13,419 nucleotides of DNA from Anditalea sp035461405 (lineage in GTDB: Bacteria > Bacteroidota > Bacteroidia > Cytophagales > Cyclobacteriaceae): NCBI GenBank assembly GCA_035461405.1, contig DATHVH010000470.1, positions 1 to 13,419 on the forward strand, read 5' to 3'. Each line of letters begins with the position of its first letter. The first letter of the stretch is position 1. Shown piece by piece: positions 1-7,420 of the stretch. A program made the position numbers and the translations under genes. The notes below the pieces were generated by a model. It had not been told where the DNA came from, made no database searches, and saw nothing but the letters and a program-made list of their open reading frames with translations.

Positions 1-668
1 ACTTCGACTTTTTTGCCAAGTTCTGTATCTCCCTTTTTTCTGATAGATATATTTGCATCACATCTTAGTGAGCCCTCTTCCATGTTACCATCACAGATAT
101 CAAGATATCTTACCAATTTTTTTATCTCCATTAAAAATGAATAGGCCTCCTCTGAGGATCTCATATCGGGTTCTGATACTATTTCTATAAGTGGCACTCC
201 AGCCCTGTTAAAATCTACCAAAGTATCTACTTCTCCGGCAAGGTGCATGGATTTCCCTGCATATTCCTCCATATGTATCCGAGTAAGTGCTACGGCCTTC
301 TGTTCTCCATTAATAAAAATAGGCACGTGACCCCCAACACATATTGGTCCTTTATCCTGTGTGATCTGATATCCTTTCGGAAGATCGGGATAGAAGTAAT
401 TTTTTCTTGCAAAAATATTATTTCTGGTGATCTCCCCATTGCAGGCAATACCCATTTTGATGGCGTATTCGACAGCCATTTTATTAACCTTTGGAAGGGT
501 ACCCGGATGTCCGAGAGTAATTACCGATACATTGGTATTGGGCATGTTGCCATATTCAGTCGAATCTGAATTGTACATCTTACTGGAAGTCAAGAGCTGT
601 GCGTGAACTTCCAAACCTATTACTAACTCGTATTTATCTTTTATATCTGCTGATAGCATTTTAATCAT
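1..668 (-). CDS. gatB: Asp-tRNA(Asn)/Glu-tRNA(Gln) amidotransferase subunit B (partial, N-terminal part)
   Basis: This is the tRNA-binding/kinase subunit of the GatCAB complex. GatCAB turns misacylated Asp-tRNA(Asn) and Glu-tRNA(Gln) into Asn-tRNA and Gln-tRNA in the cytoplasm, using ammonia delivered by GatA. The first 222 codons are visible, out of a usual 475-490. Family motifs seen: IGLEVHAQL (residues 17-25), GHPGTLP (53-59), the hallmark ARKNYFYPDLPKGYQI (87-102), HMEEYAGKS (132-140), DFNRAGVPLIEIVSEPD (152-168) and CDGNMEEGSLRCDANIS (192-208). The reading frame leaves the window at base 1. ATG at 668 and ATG at 659 (residue 4) are both possible starts, and neither has a clear Shine-Dalgarno. 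One small oddity is Tyr136, where relatives usually have Asp (HMEEDAGK). The gene lies 79 bp downstream of alaS on the same strand, so it could share that transcript. The identity is secure. Confidence 0.96.
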   Translation of the reverse strand, partial: MIKMLSADIKDKYELVIGLEVHAQLLTSSKMYNSDSTEYGNMPNTNVSVITLGHPGTLPKVNKMAVEYAIKMGIACNGEITRNNIFARKNYFYPDLPKGYQITQDKGPICVGGHVPIFINGEQKAVALTRIHMEEYAGKSMHLAGEVDTLVDFNRAGVPLIEIVSEPDMRSSEEAYSFLMEIKKLVRYLDICDGNMEEGSLRCDANISIRKKGDTELGKKVE

Positions 669-695
669 TTATCTATGACTTTAATCTAAATCATC

Positions 696-717
696 AAAAA
701 TGGCCGAGAATTTCTCG
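696..717 (-). terminator. Short hairpin with U-run between alaS and gatB (possible weak terminator)
   Basis: The palindrome CGAGAATTTCTCG (705-717) forms a 5-6 bp stem. On the minus strand it is followed after four bases by five T (700-696). It lies in the 79-bp gap after alaS and before gatB. The stem is short and the U-run is offset, so this may be a leaky terminator, a processing hairpin or nothing. Confidence 0.3.
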
Positions 718-747
718 AAAACCAAATCAATCTACGACTAAAATCTG

Positions 748-3378
748 TTATAAGTTCGAAAATAATACTTTTGCTTTTTCTATTACCTTTGGAAGACCTG
801 CGGAATTTTTACCTCCAGCAGTGGCAAAGAAGGCTTGTCCTCCACCTCCACCCTGAATTTCTTTGGCCAATTCTCTTACTATATTCCCTGCATTAAGCTC
901 TTTGTCCTTTACAAGCTGCTCGTCTATCATCACTGCTATCTGAGGTTTACTATCTATATCGGCCGCAAGAACCAATATGACATTTGATAGCTCGTTCCTG
1001 ATTTCGTAAGCAAGCTTTTTAAGACTATCTGCATTGGGAAGTATTACCTGAGCAATAATTAGATTGACATCATTTACCAAGACTGAAGATTTAATCAAAT
1101 CTTCCTTTATAGAACCTGCTTTTTGAAGATGTAATTCCTCTATTTCTTTTCTTAGTTCATTTTTTTCGGCCACTAATGATTCTATTGACTTTTTGAGATC
1201 ACGGGGATTTTTCAGAATATCCGAAATTTCTTTCAAAAGTCTAAACTGCTCATTTACATAGCTATCTGCTGCTGAAGCGGTGATAGCCTCTATTCTCCGG
1301 ACTCCTGAAGCAATACTTCCTTCAGAGGTGATTTTGAACAGACCAATTTTACCAGTAGACGATACATGTGTGCCTCCACATAGTTCAATTGAATAATTTC
1401 GGTCAAATGCTATAACCCTGACAAAATCTCCATATTTCTCTCCAAATAGAGCAGTAGCTCCCATTTCTTGAGCCTCACCGATAGGTACATTTCTTCTTTC
1501 TTCTAAAGCTATGTTTTCTCTTATCTTTAAGTTTACAAGGTTTTCAACTTTAGTCAATTCTTCGTCTGTCACTTTGGCAAAGTGTGAAAAATCAAACCTT
1601 AAAAGACTATCTGTAACCAATGAACCTTTTTGCTGAACATGATCCCCTAATACTTCTTTAAGTGCTGCCTGTAATAAGTGAGTAGCCGTATGATTATTCA
1701 TAATTTGCTCACGATTTTCCCTATCTACTTTTGCCTGAAACACTGAGGAAGGATTACTAGGTAGTTTATCTACAAAATGAATGATAAGGTCATTTTCCTT
1801 TTTGGTATCAGTTACTTTGATAGTTTCATTTTCGCTGATCAGCACTCCCTTATCCCCTATCTGTCCTCCGCTCTCTGCATAGAATGGTGTACTGTCGAGT
1901 ACGACCTGATATTTAGTACCTTTCTTATCTTTGATTTCCCGATATTTGATGATAGACGCTTTAGTCTCTAAATGATCATAGCCCAGAAAATCTACACCAC
2001 GGTCCTCACCCACCATTATCCAATCACCCGTTTCCTGTTCAGCAGCAGATCTAGACCTGGTTTTCTGTTTATCCATTTCTGAGATAAAACCTTTTTCATC
2101 TACAGAGAGTCCATTTTCTCGTGCTATTAATGAGGTCAGGTCTAAAGGAAATCCGTAAGTATCGTACAGTTCGAATGCGGTTTTACCATCAATTACATTT
2201 TCATCTTTCTGATCAAGTTCATGTCGGATTTGCTCAAGTTTTTTAAGTCCATTATCCAGGGTACGCAGAAAAGATGCTTCTTCTTCATATATTACTTTTG
2301 CAATAAATTCCTGCTGAGCAGCAATTTCCGGAAACATCTCTCCAAAATTTTCTGCCAACAAAGGTAACAGTTCGTATAAGAAGGGTTGCTGGAAATCAAG
2401 AAATGTATATCCGTATCTAACTGCTCTCCTTAATATCCTTCGGATCACATATCCTGCTTTATTGTTTGAAGGAAGTTGTCCATCCGCTATAGTAAAAGAT
2501 ATGGCACGAATATGATCTACTATTACTCTAAAAGCTATATCTGTTTTTTCATCCTTACCGTAAGTTTTTGAGGACTTCTTCTCCAAAGCGTGGATGAATG
2601 GGACAAAAACATCAGTATCATAATTGGAAGTCTTTTTCTGAATAGCCCTGACCAACCTTTCAAAACCCATCCCTGTATCCACATGCGTAGCAGGAAGTCT
2701 ATTGAGTGATCCATCAGCTTTTCTATTGAATTGCATGAAAACCAGATTCCAAATTTCAATCACTTGTGGATGATCTTCATTGACCAATGATTTGCCAGAT
2801 ACTTGAAGTATTTCTTCGTCTGAACGGAGATCTATGTGGATTTCCGAGCAAGGACCACATGGCCCGGTCTCACCCATTTCCCAGAAATTATCTTTCTTGG
2901 ATCCGAAAATTATCTTTTCCGCCGGCACTATTTTACTCCATAGATCAAAAGCTTCAATATCTTTTTCCAAGCCATCTGCAGCATCACCACCAAATACACT
3001 TACATATAATCTATCCTTTGGAAGTTTGTATACTTCAGTAAGTAATTCCCAGGCCCATTCTATGGCTTCTTTTTTGAAGTAATCGCCAAAGGACCAGTTT
3101 CCTAACATCTCAAACATTGTATGATGATAAGTGTCTACACCTACTTCTTCCAAATCATTATGCTTACCGGAAACTCTTAAGCATTTCTGACTGTTAGCAA
3201 CTCTATTCACCGTAGCAGTCTCATTTCCAAGGAAATAGTCTTTAAACTGATTCATCCCCGCATTGGTAAACATGAGGGTAGGATCGTTCTTAACTACTAT
3301 TGGAGATGAAGGAACAAATTGATGTTGCTTAGATTTAAAAAACTCTATAAATGTATTTCTGATTTCTTTAGCTTGCAT
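748..3378 (-). CDS. alaS: Alanyl-tRNA synthetase
   Basis: A cytoplasmic class II synthetase that charges tRNA(Ala) with alanine and hydrolyses mischarged Ser- or Gly-tRNA(Ala). The 876-residue length is normal for bacterial AlaRS. Domains in order: catalytic core with TNAGMNQFKDYFLG (residues 38-51) and HHTMFEMLGNWSFGDYF (85-101); tRNA-recognition region around HVDTGMGFERL; editing domain with the zinc-type HxxxH (His563, His567) and CxxxH (Cys667, His671) motifs, all intact; then a coiled linker and the C-Ala domain ending with a five-glycine stretch (QGGGGGQAFFATAGG). The ATG at 3378 gives the standard family N-terminus (MQAKEIRNTFIEFF). The gene is divergent from the M23 peptidase gene, with 130 bp shared between them, and is followed by gatB, another aminoacyl-tRNA gene. 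Nothing is missing or unusual in the protein. Regulation may act through the structured upstream region. Confidence 0.98.
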   Translation of the reverse strand: MQAKEIRNTFIEFFKSKQHQFVPSSPIVVKNDPTLMFTNAGMNQFKDYFLGNETATVNRVANSQKCLRVSGKHNDLEEVGVDTYHHTMFEMLGNWSFGDYFKKEAIEWAWELLTEVYKLPKDRLYVSVFGGDAADGLEKDIEAFDLWSKIVPAEKIIFGSKKDNFWEMGETGPCGPCSEIHIDLRSDEEILQVSGKSLVNEDHPQVIEIWNLVFMQFNRKADGSLNRLPATHVDTGMGFERLVRAIQKKTSNYDTDVFVPFIHALEKKSSKTYGKDEKTDIAFRVIVDHIRAISFTIADGQLPSNNKAGYVIRRILRRAVRYGYTFLDFQQPFLYELLPLLAENFGEMFPEIAAQQEFIAKVIYEEEASFLRTLDNGLKKLEQIRHELDQKDENVIDGKTAFELYDTYGFPLDLTSLIARENGLSVDEKGFISEMDKQKTRSRSAAEQETGDWIMVGEDRGVDFLGYDHLETKASIIKYREIKDKKGTKYQVVLDSTPFYAESGGQIGDKGVLISENETIKVTDTKKENDLIIHFVDKLPSNPSSVFQAKVDRENREQIMNNHTATHLLQAALKEVLGDHVQQKGSLVTDSLLRFDFSHFAKVTDEELTKVENLVNLKIRENIALEERRNVPIGEAQEMGATALFGEKYGDFVRVIAFDRNYSIELCGGTHVSSTGKIGLFKITSEGSIASGVRRIEAITASAADSYVNEQFRLLKEISDILKNPRDLKKSIESLVAEKNELRKEIEELHLQKAGSIKEDLIKSSVLVNDVNLIIAQVILPNADSLKKLAYEIRNELSNVILVLAADIDSKPQIAVMIDEQLVKDKELNAGNIVRELAKEIQGGGGGQAFFATAGGKNSAGLPKVIEKAKVLFSNL

Positions 3379-3404
3379 ATATGGTGAATTATTAGCATTA
3401 TTCG

Positions 3405-3476
3405 GATATAAGGGATGATCTTTATATCTTAGCGACCTGCGAGAGCGTTATGTCTCGAACAGCCGTAGATAAGGCT
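3405..3476 (-). other. Cluster of three hairpins in the alaS upstream region
   Basis: Three inverted repeats lie in 72 bp between alaS and the divergent peptidase gene: AGCC/GGCT (3461-3464 with 3473-3476), CGAGA/TCTCG (3440-3444 with 3453-3457) and the 7-bp GATATAA/TTATATC (3405-3411 with 3422-3428). Read on the minus strand they would form consecutive hairpins in an alaS leader RNA ending about 26 nt before the start codon. They could equally be protein-binding sites at DNA level, or chance pairing in AT-rich DNA. I do not recognise a known leader class. Confidence 0.3.
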
Positions 3477-3477
3477 A

Positions 3478-3485
3478 CAAAATTA
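3478..3485 (-). promoter_or_regulatory. alaS: Possible -7 promoter element for alaS
   Basis: TAATTTTG on the minus strand matches the Bacteroidota -7 consensus TAnnTTTG exactly. It would give a leader of roughly 90 nt before alaS. I see no good TTG -33 element at the expected 19-21 bp spacing, so this rests on one short motif. Confidence 0.3.
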
Positions 3486-3508
3486 TAAGAATTACCAATG
3501 AATTAATA

Positions 3509-4486
3509 ATGAGTAGAATAAAATATTACTACGACCCAAAAAGTTGCAAATACGAAAGATATACTCGAAGTAAATGGGATATCAGTATTAGCATCCTAGG
3601 CTTACTGTCATTATCTTCCATAATGGCTCTTGCAGGACTGATGATTTTCAATCATTATTTTGACAGTCCCAAAGAACTAAACCTTATTAATGAAAATAAG
3701 GAGCTCAAATTATATTATGAGTTTTTGGAGGAGGAAGTAAATACCATTAATGAAATGGTGTCTGACCTCCAAGACAGGGATGATAATCTATACCGCGTTA
3801 TTTTTGAATCTGAGCCTATTCCTAGCCCTGTAAGGCAAGCTGGGTTTGGCGGGAGCGAAAGGTACAAAAATATAAAGCAAAAAGGATTAAAACAGGAAAA
3901 GATCATACTCTCTGTAATGGAAAAAGTGGATCAGCTAAAAAGAAAACTTTATGTACAGTCTATATCATACGATGAATTGTCTGAGACTGCTTTAAATAAA
4001 GAAGAATACTGGGCATCCATTCCGGCGATTCAACCTATATATAATGAAGATTTACATAATCTTGCTTCAGGTTTCGGTATTCGCCTTCACCCAATATTAA
4101 AAGTGCGTAAAATGCACAATGGAATAGATTTCTCTGCCCCTAAAGGTACTCCCATATATGCGACAGGTGATGGTGTGGTGCAACTAGTACAGACAGAATT
4201 TGGAGGATATGGTAAAAATATTATATTAGATCATGGTTTCGGATTTACGACTCGATATGCACATATGAATGACTTTAATGTCAAAAGAGGACAAAAAGTT
4301 AAAAGAGGTGATTGCATCGGGTATGTAGGCAACACTGGGAGTTCTACTGCGCCTCATGTACATTATGAAATTTTAAAAGATGGCAAACATGTGAATCCTG
4401 TCCATTATTTCTTTAAAGATCTCGATCCTACGGAATATGATAAGATTTTAGAACTAGCTTCGAGAGAAAACCAATCACTATCTTAA
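3509..4486 (+). CDS. Membrane-anchored M23 (LytM-type) peptidoglycan endopeptidase
   Basis: A probable cell-wall hydrolase that cuts peptide cross-links in the periplasm. Of 325 residues, about 1-24 form a charged cytoplasmic tail. A transmembrane segment runs about 25-48 (ISISILGLLSLSS onward). Predicted coiled coil covers about 54-92 and 126-150. The peptidase domain spans about 186-302. The zinc/catalytic set is complete: HNGID gives His203 and Asp207, YAHM gives His252, and HVHYE gives His283 and His285. In LytM-type enzymes the HxxxD pair and the second His of HxH bind zinc, so this protein is probably active. The ATG at 3509 is the only sensible start; an upstream ATG at 3498 runs into a stop at once. 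No signal-peptidase site is obvious, so the segment is probably a stable anchor. It is divergent from alaS and followed by a strong hairpin terminator. Its exact substrate and whether it acts in division or elongation cannot be told. Confidence 0.93.
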   Translation: MSRIKYYYDPKSCKYERYTRSKWDISISILGLLSLSSIMALAGLMIFNHYFDSPKELNLINENKELKLYYEFLEEEVNTINEMVSDLQDRDDNLYRVIFESEPIPSPVRQAGFGGSERYKNIKQKGLKQEKIILSVMEKVDQLKRKLYVQSISYDELSETALNKEEYWASIPAIQPIYNEDLHNLASGFGIRLHPILKVRKMHNGIDFSAPKGTPIYATGDGVVQLVQTEFGGYGKNIILDHGFGFTTRYAHMNDFNVKRGQKVKRGDCIGYVGNTGSSTAPHVHYEILKDGKHVNPVHYFFKDLDPTEYDKILELASRENQSLS

Positions 4487-4525
4487 TCGGATAATTATTC
4501 GTTGAGAAAGAATTGAAACATTTAT

Positions 4526-4563
4526 AAATCCTCTGTTATATTATTTAGCAGAGGATTTTATTT
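4526..4563 (+). terminator. Rho-independent terminator after the M23 peptidase gene
   Basis: A perfect 10-bp stem, AAATCCTCTG (4526-4535) with CAGAGGATTT (4549-4558), closes a 13-nt loop and is followed on the plus strand by a T-rich run (TATTTT). It starts 40 bp after the peptidase stop codon. Being symmetrical it could also act on the minus strand, where it sits directly after a 40-codon ORF, although that side lacks a clear U-run. Confidence 0.8.
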
Positions 4564-4680
4564 TGATCCCATCCGTTCAAAATATTTTATGATTATCCTC
4601 AATTTTGCCCGTAATTCTAATGGAGCTTTATTTAAGGTCGCATTTTCAATATTTCCTGGTCGCCAATCAAAAAAAAGCAT
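4558..4680 (-). CDS. Possible 40-residue hypothetical protein
   Basis: ATG at 4680 to TAA at 4558-4560 encodes 40 residues beginning MLFFDWRPGNIEN and ending KYFERMGSK. The composition is plausible for a short basic helical protein (Ala-Lys-Leu-Arg-Ile repeats in the second half). I do not recognise it and see no Shine-Dalgarno or convincing promoter. The only support is that its stop codon overlaps the right arm of the hairpin at 4526-4558, as expected if that terminator serves two convergent genes. It may be a real small gene, the tail of a decayed gene, or chance. Confidence 0.2.
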   Translation of the reverse strand: MLFFDWRPGNIENATLNKAPLELRAKLRIIIKYFERMGSK

Positions 4681-4953
4681 AATGCAATTTTTAACCTTAT
4701 TCTATCTAGCTGAAGGCTACACAAAATAAAATTAAATTTTTATAATCGTGGAAATTAGATACTTGGAGGACATATATTACCTTGTATCATTTTGCTTTCG
4801 CTTTTAATAAAAGCTTCAGACATCGTGCATCAGCACAAGCATAATCTCTAAGACCTACCGCATCATACTTTCTAAATATTACCATTTTCAAATTATAAAA
4901 CTTTACATCTTTAATATTTAATTGTTATTTTTGAAGGATAACCCTGTCATCAA
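4681..4953. other. Gene-poor AT-rich stretch upstream of the MerR gene
   Basis: Part of the 467-bp interval 4487-4953. I see no RNA gene, repeat or recognisable protein here. A 32-codon minus-strand ORF (4885-4787, starting MVIFRKYDAVGLRDY) has a start and stop but no other support. The right end carries the likely promoter of the MerR-dprA pair. Confidence 0.4.
4926..4933 (+). promoter_or_regulatory. Possible -7 promoter element for merR-dprA
   Basis: TATTTTTG fits the Bacteroidota -7 consensus TAnnTTTG exactly, 20 bp before the GTG start of the regulator gene. The spacing would leave a leader of only about 15 nt. A good -33 TTG is not visible (TTTAC lies near the expected place), so support is modest. 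Confidence 0.3.
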
Positions 4954-5310
4954 GTGCCATATAAAGAAAGAGAAATAGAGAAGAAATATTATTCCATAGG
5001 AGAAGTGGCCACATTATTTAAAGTTGCTACCTCACTTATCCGCTATTGGGAAGGTGAATTCGATATCATCAAACCAAAAAAGGATAAAAAGGGTAATAGA
5101 AGATTTACAAAAGAGGACATAGAAAAGCTTCGACTCATCTATCATCTGGTAAAGGAAAAAGGATATACGCTTCAAGGTGCGCAGGAAATACTAAAAAAGG
5201 ATCTTCATCAGGTCAATGATAAAGCAGCCATGATAGACAGGCTGCACAAGATTAAGAATTTTTTGATAGAAATCAGGGACAATTTAAATGTTGAACAAAA
5301 GCAAGAATGA
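4954..5310 (+). CDS. Small MerR-family transcriptional regulator
   Basis: A 118-residue DNA-binding protein. The N-terminal winged-helix MerR domain covers about 11-75: YYSIGEVATLFKVATSLIRYWEGEF (12-36) is the helix-turn-helix with its recognition helix, followed by the wing (KKDKKGNRRFTKEDIEKL, 42-59) and the second helical pair ending at TLQGAQEIL. Residues 76-118 form a short helical tail that probably dimerises. No effector-binding domain or metal-binding cysteines are present, so this is a minimal single-domain MerR protein of the kind common in Bacteroidota. The start is GTG at 4954: an in-frame TAA lies 15 bp upstream, and MPYKEREIEK is the N-terminus I would expect for this group. GAAGGA at 4933-4938 is a distant Shine-Dalgarno candidate. 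It overlaps dprA by 23 bp, implying co-expression. Its ligand and target are unknown. Confidence 0.88.
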   Translation: MPYKEREIEKKYYSIGEVATLFKVATSLIRYWEGEFDIIKPKKDKKGNRRFTKEDIEKLRLIYHLVKEKGYTLQGAQEILKKDLHQVNDKAAMIDRLHKIKNFLIEIRDNLNVEQKQE

Positions 5311-6412
5311 TCTGATCTATAATATAGCTGTTAGCCTTATACCCAAGGTGGGCCCAGCAGTCTATAAAAATATCATCAGCTATAGCGGATCTGCCGAAAA
5401 CTTTTTTAATCTGCCTACTGGTAAAGCAGGAAAGATTCCAAAGATAGGTCCAAAGCTACTTGAAGCCATAAAGAATAAAACTACTTACCTCAAACAGGCC
5501 GAAAAACTCATTGAGGAAGCAAATAAAAAGAATGTCAAAATCTTTACTTATCAAGATCCGGGTTATCCGGCACGCTTGAAAAATCATGAAGATTCACCAG
5601 TCATACTTTTTGCAAAAGGTAACATAAACCTGAATCCTTCAAGGACCATAGGTATCGTAGGTACCCGAAATGCCACTACATATGGAAAAACAATTACTAG
5701 GCAGATTATTGAAGATATTGCCCCTTATAAGCCTACTGTTATCAGCGGACTAGCTTATGGCATTGATATCGAAGCTCATAGAGCTGCGTTACAATCTGAA
5801 CTTCCTACTATAGGCATCCTTGGATCCCCTGTAGATATCATATATCCTGCTATACATAAACAAACAAGTGAAGCTATGATGGAAGCCGGCGGGTTGGTAA
5901 GTGAATTTAAACTGGGAAGTGATATGGTTCCTGGGAATTTTCCCCAGAGAAACAGGGTGATAGCTTCCCTCTCTGATGCAGTGATTGTGGTGGAAGCGGC
6001 AAAAAAAGGAGGGGCACTTATAACCGCTGAAATAGCTTATAGTTATAATAAAGAAGTATTTGCGGTCCCTGGGAATTTACAATCTCCTTTTAGTGAAGGT
6101 TGCAACAGTTTAATTAGAAGAATGAAAGCCAATATCTATATGGGCAGCAGAGATCTGGAAGAAGCGCTTTCATGGTCTAAGGATACTGAAAGTCCAACCC
6201 CAGAGAAATTTGAATATCAGCTGGATAATTTTGATGAAAGTGAGATTCCGATTTTAAAAGCATTTTTGGAAAATAAGGTACAGGAAATAGATGAATTGTC
6301 CTGGAAAACCCAGACACCCATTTCTTCTCTTGCCTCTATATTATTGCAACTTGAATTTCAGGGAATAATAAAATCACTTCCTGGCAAGAAGTATCAGCTC
6401 ATTATAAAATAG
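5288..6412 (+). CDS. dprA: DNA-processing protein DprA (Smf)
   Basis: DprA binds incoming single-stranded DNA in natural transformation and loads RecA on it in the cytoplasm. Of 374 residues, the N-terminus has two helix-hairpin-helix-like segments (IPKVGPAVYKNII 18-30, IPKIGPKLLEAI 50-61). The Rossmann-like core runs about 85-295 with GIVGTRNATTYGK (122-134), VISGLAYGIDIEAHRAAL (151-168), FPQRNRVIASLSDAVIVVEA (218-237), GGALITAEIA (241-250), VFAVPG (257-262) and GCNSLI (271-276). A C-terminal winged-helix (DML1-like) domain covers about 310-374. Length and order are normal. One departure is GSPVDIIYP (179-187), where most DprA have a G-x-G-x-D-x-x-YP type sequence. The ATG at 5288 lies inside the regulator gene (23-bp overlap), so translation is probably coupled. 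No other com genes are in the window, so competence itself cannot be inferred. Confidence 0.95.
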   Translation: MLNKSKNDLIYNIAVSLIPKVGPAVYKNIISYSGSAENFFNLPTGKAGKIPKIGPKLLEAIKNKTTYLKQAEKLIEEANKKNVKIFTYQDPGYPARLKNHEDSPVILFAKGNINLNPSRTIGIVGTRNATTYGKTITRQIIEDIAPYKPTVISGLAYGIDIEAHRAALQSELPTIGILGSPVDIIYPAIHKQTSEAMMEAGGLVSEFKLGSDMVPGNFPQRNRVIASLSDAVIVVEAAKKGGALITAEIAYSYNKEVFAVPGNLQSPFSEGCNSLIRRMKANIYMGSRDLEEALSWSKDTESPTPEKFEYQLDNFDESEIPILKAFLENKVQEIDELSWKTQTPISSLASILLQLEFQGIIKSLPGKKYQLIIK

Positions 6413-6478
6413 TTTAATAAATTGTCCTACAGTTTTGGAAGGCAGCTTTAAGCATAGAGATCACTTTAACTGAAATTT

Positions 6479-7324
6479 TTAAGGAAAAATCACCTGAGCT
6501 AATTTCATAGCTTCTTTCATCTCTTCTTCTTTAAGATTAAGTTTATACCCATTTGCTTCCAGTACCCGTACCATTATTTCTGTAGCTACATTGCCAACCA
6601 AATCATCATTGGCCATAGGGCAGCCTCCATATCCACGCAGTGCTCCATCGAATCTCCGGCATCCCCCTTTCAGACCTGCTTCTACTTTCTCTTGGATAGT
6701 ATTCGGAGTACTGTGGAAATGTGCCCCAAATTCTATTTTAGGAAAGGCTTTAATATTTGATTTAAATATACTTTCGATAAGGTCTGGCTTTGCAACTCCT
6801 ATAGTATCTGAAAATGAAATAATTTTTATACCTATTTCATTCAGCTTCTCTACAAATTTCGCTACAATTTCAGGAGAAAATTCTTCACCATATGGATTGC
6901 CAAAGCCCATACTTATATAAGTCACTAAGGTCCTGCCTTTTATCTCACACAGGTTATGTATCTCAGCGACATCTTCAAGAGCAGCATCTATAGATTTATT
7001 AGTATTGCGCTGTTGAAATGATTCCGAGATAGAAAGTGGAAATCCCAAATAGTCGATTTCTTCAAACGTCAATGCATCTTTAGCACCCCTTTGGTTAGCG
7101 ATAATCGCCAATAATTTGGTAGTGGAATTAAAAAGATCCAAAAGTTCAATTACTTCTGCTGTATCTCTCATCTGAGGAATAGCCTTGGGACTAACAAAAC
7201 TCCCAAAGTCTATAGTGTCAAAACCTACTTCGAGTAACTGATTAATATAAGCAGCTTTAATGGCAGTGTCAATAAAATCAGACATGCCTTGCATGGCATC
7301 CCGAGGACATTCTATGATCTTCAT
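6479..7324 (-). CDS. Hydroxymethylglutaryl-CoA lyase family protein (DRE-TIM barrel)
   Basis: Probably splits HMG-CoA into acetoacetate and acetyl-CoA, the last step of leucine breakdown. The 281-residue TIM barrel keeps the family's catalytic residues: PRDAMQG supplies Arg8 and Asp9, FVSPKAIPQM (43-52) is the standard substrate-loop motif, SDTIGV (172-177) is conserved, AHFH supplies the metal ligands His202 and His204, and GGCP gives Cys235, followed by GNVATE with Asn245. The Cys-to-Asn loop is one residue longer than in human HMGCL (10 versus 9). PRDAMQG replaces the usual PRDGLQN, so this is a divergent subgroup. I chose ATG 7324: a 23-residue in-frame extension to 7393 would be encoded by the upstream terminator hairpin. 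No other leucine-degradation genes lie nearby. It converges on dprA (66 bp apart). A different acyl-CoA lyase activity cannot be excluded. Confidence 0.87.
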   Translation of the reverse strand: MKIIECPRDAMQGMSDFIDTAIKAAYINQLLEVGFDTIDFGSFVSPKAIPQMRDTAEVIELLDLFNSTTKLLAIIANQRGAKDALTFEEIDYLGFPLSISESFQQRNTNKSIDAALEDVAEIHNLCEIKGRTLVTYISMGFGNPYGEEFSPEIVAKFVEKLNEIGIKIISFSDTIGVAKPDLIESIFKSNIKAFPKIEFGAHFHSTPNTIQEKVEAGLKGGCRRFDGALRGYGGCPMANDDLVGNVATEIMVRVLEANGYKLNLKEEEMKEAMKLAQVIFP

Positions 7325-7361
7325 CTTGTTAAATTTGGGTTTCCTATCCTGCAAGATAATC

Positions 7362-7398
7362 AGAAAAATAGAAAAGGATGGAACCTCCTCCATCCTTT
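7362..7398 (-). terminator. Rho-independent terminator downstream of metF
   Basis: On the minus strand a 9-bp stem, AAAGGATGG (7398-7390) with CCATCCTTT (7381-7373), closes an 8-nt loop and is followed by TCTATTTTTCT. It lies about 250 bp after the metF stop and 37 bp before the HMG-CoA lyase start, so it probably ends the metH-metF transcript. Its closeness to the lyase start also allows a leaky terminator or attenuator role. Confidence 0.75.
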
Positions 7399-7420
7399 CT
7401 CAATTGCTTTTACAATAGCC

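Noticed and set aside
243..569. 108-codon plus-strand ORF
   Set aside because: Antisense to gatB, whose motifs are unmistakable.
3405..3476. T-box or tRNA-like element in the alaS leader
   Set aside because: A GTTCGAGAC segment resembles a T-loop, but no matching T-stem, acceptor stem or T-box core sequence is present.
4787..4885. 32-codon minus-strand ORF upstream of the MerR gene
   Set aside because: Has start and stop only; no promoter, ribosome site or recognisable sequence. Noted under the gene-poor stretch but not called.
6413..6478. Terminator between convergent dprA and the lyase gene
   Set aside because: Only an AT-only pairing (ATTTTT/AAAAAT) at the lyase stop was seen; too weak to call.
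7325..7393. 23-residue N-terminal extension of the HMG-CoA lyase
   Set aside because: It reads through the terminator hairpin and U-run. The family N-terminus begins at MKIIECPRD (7324).
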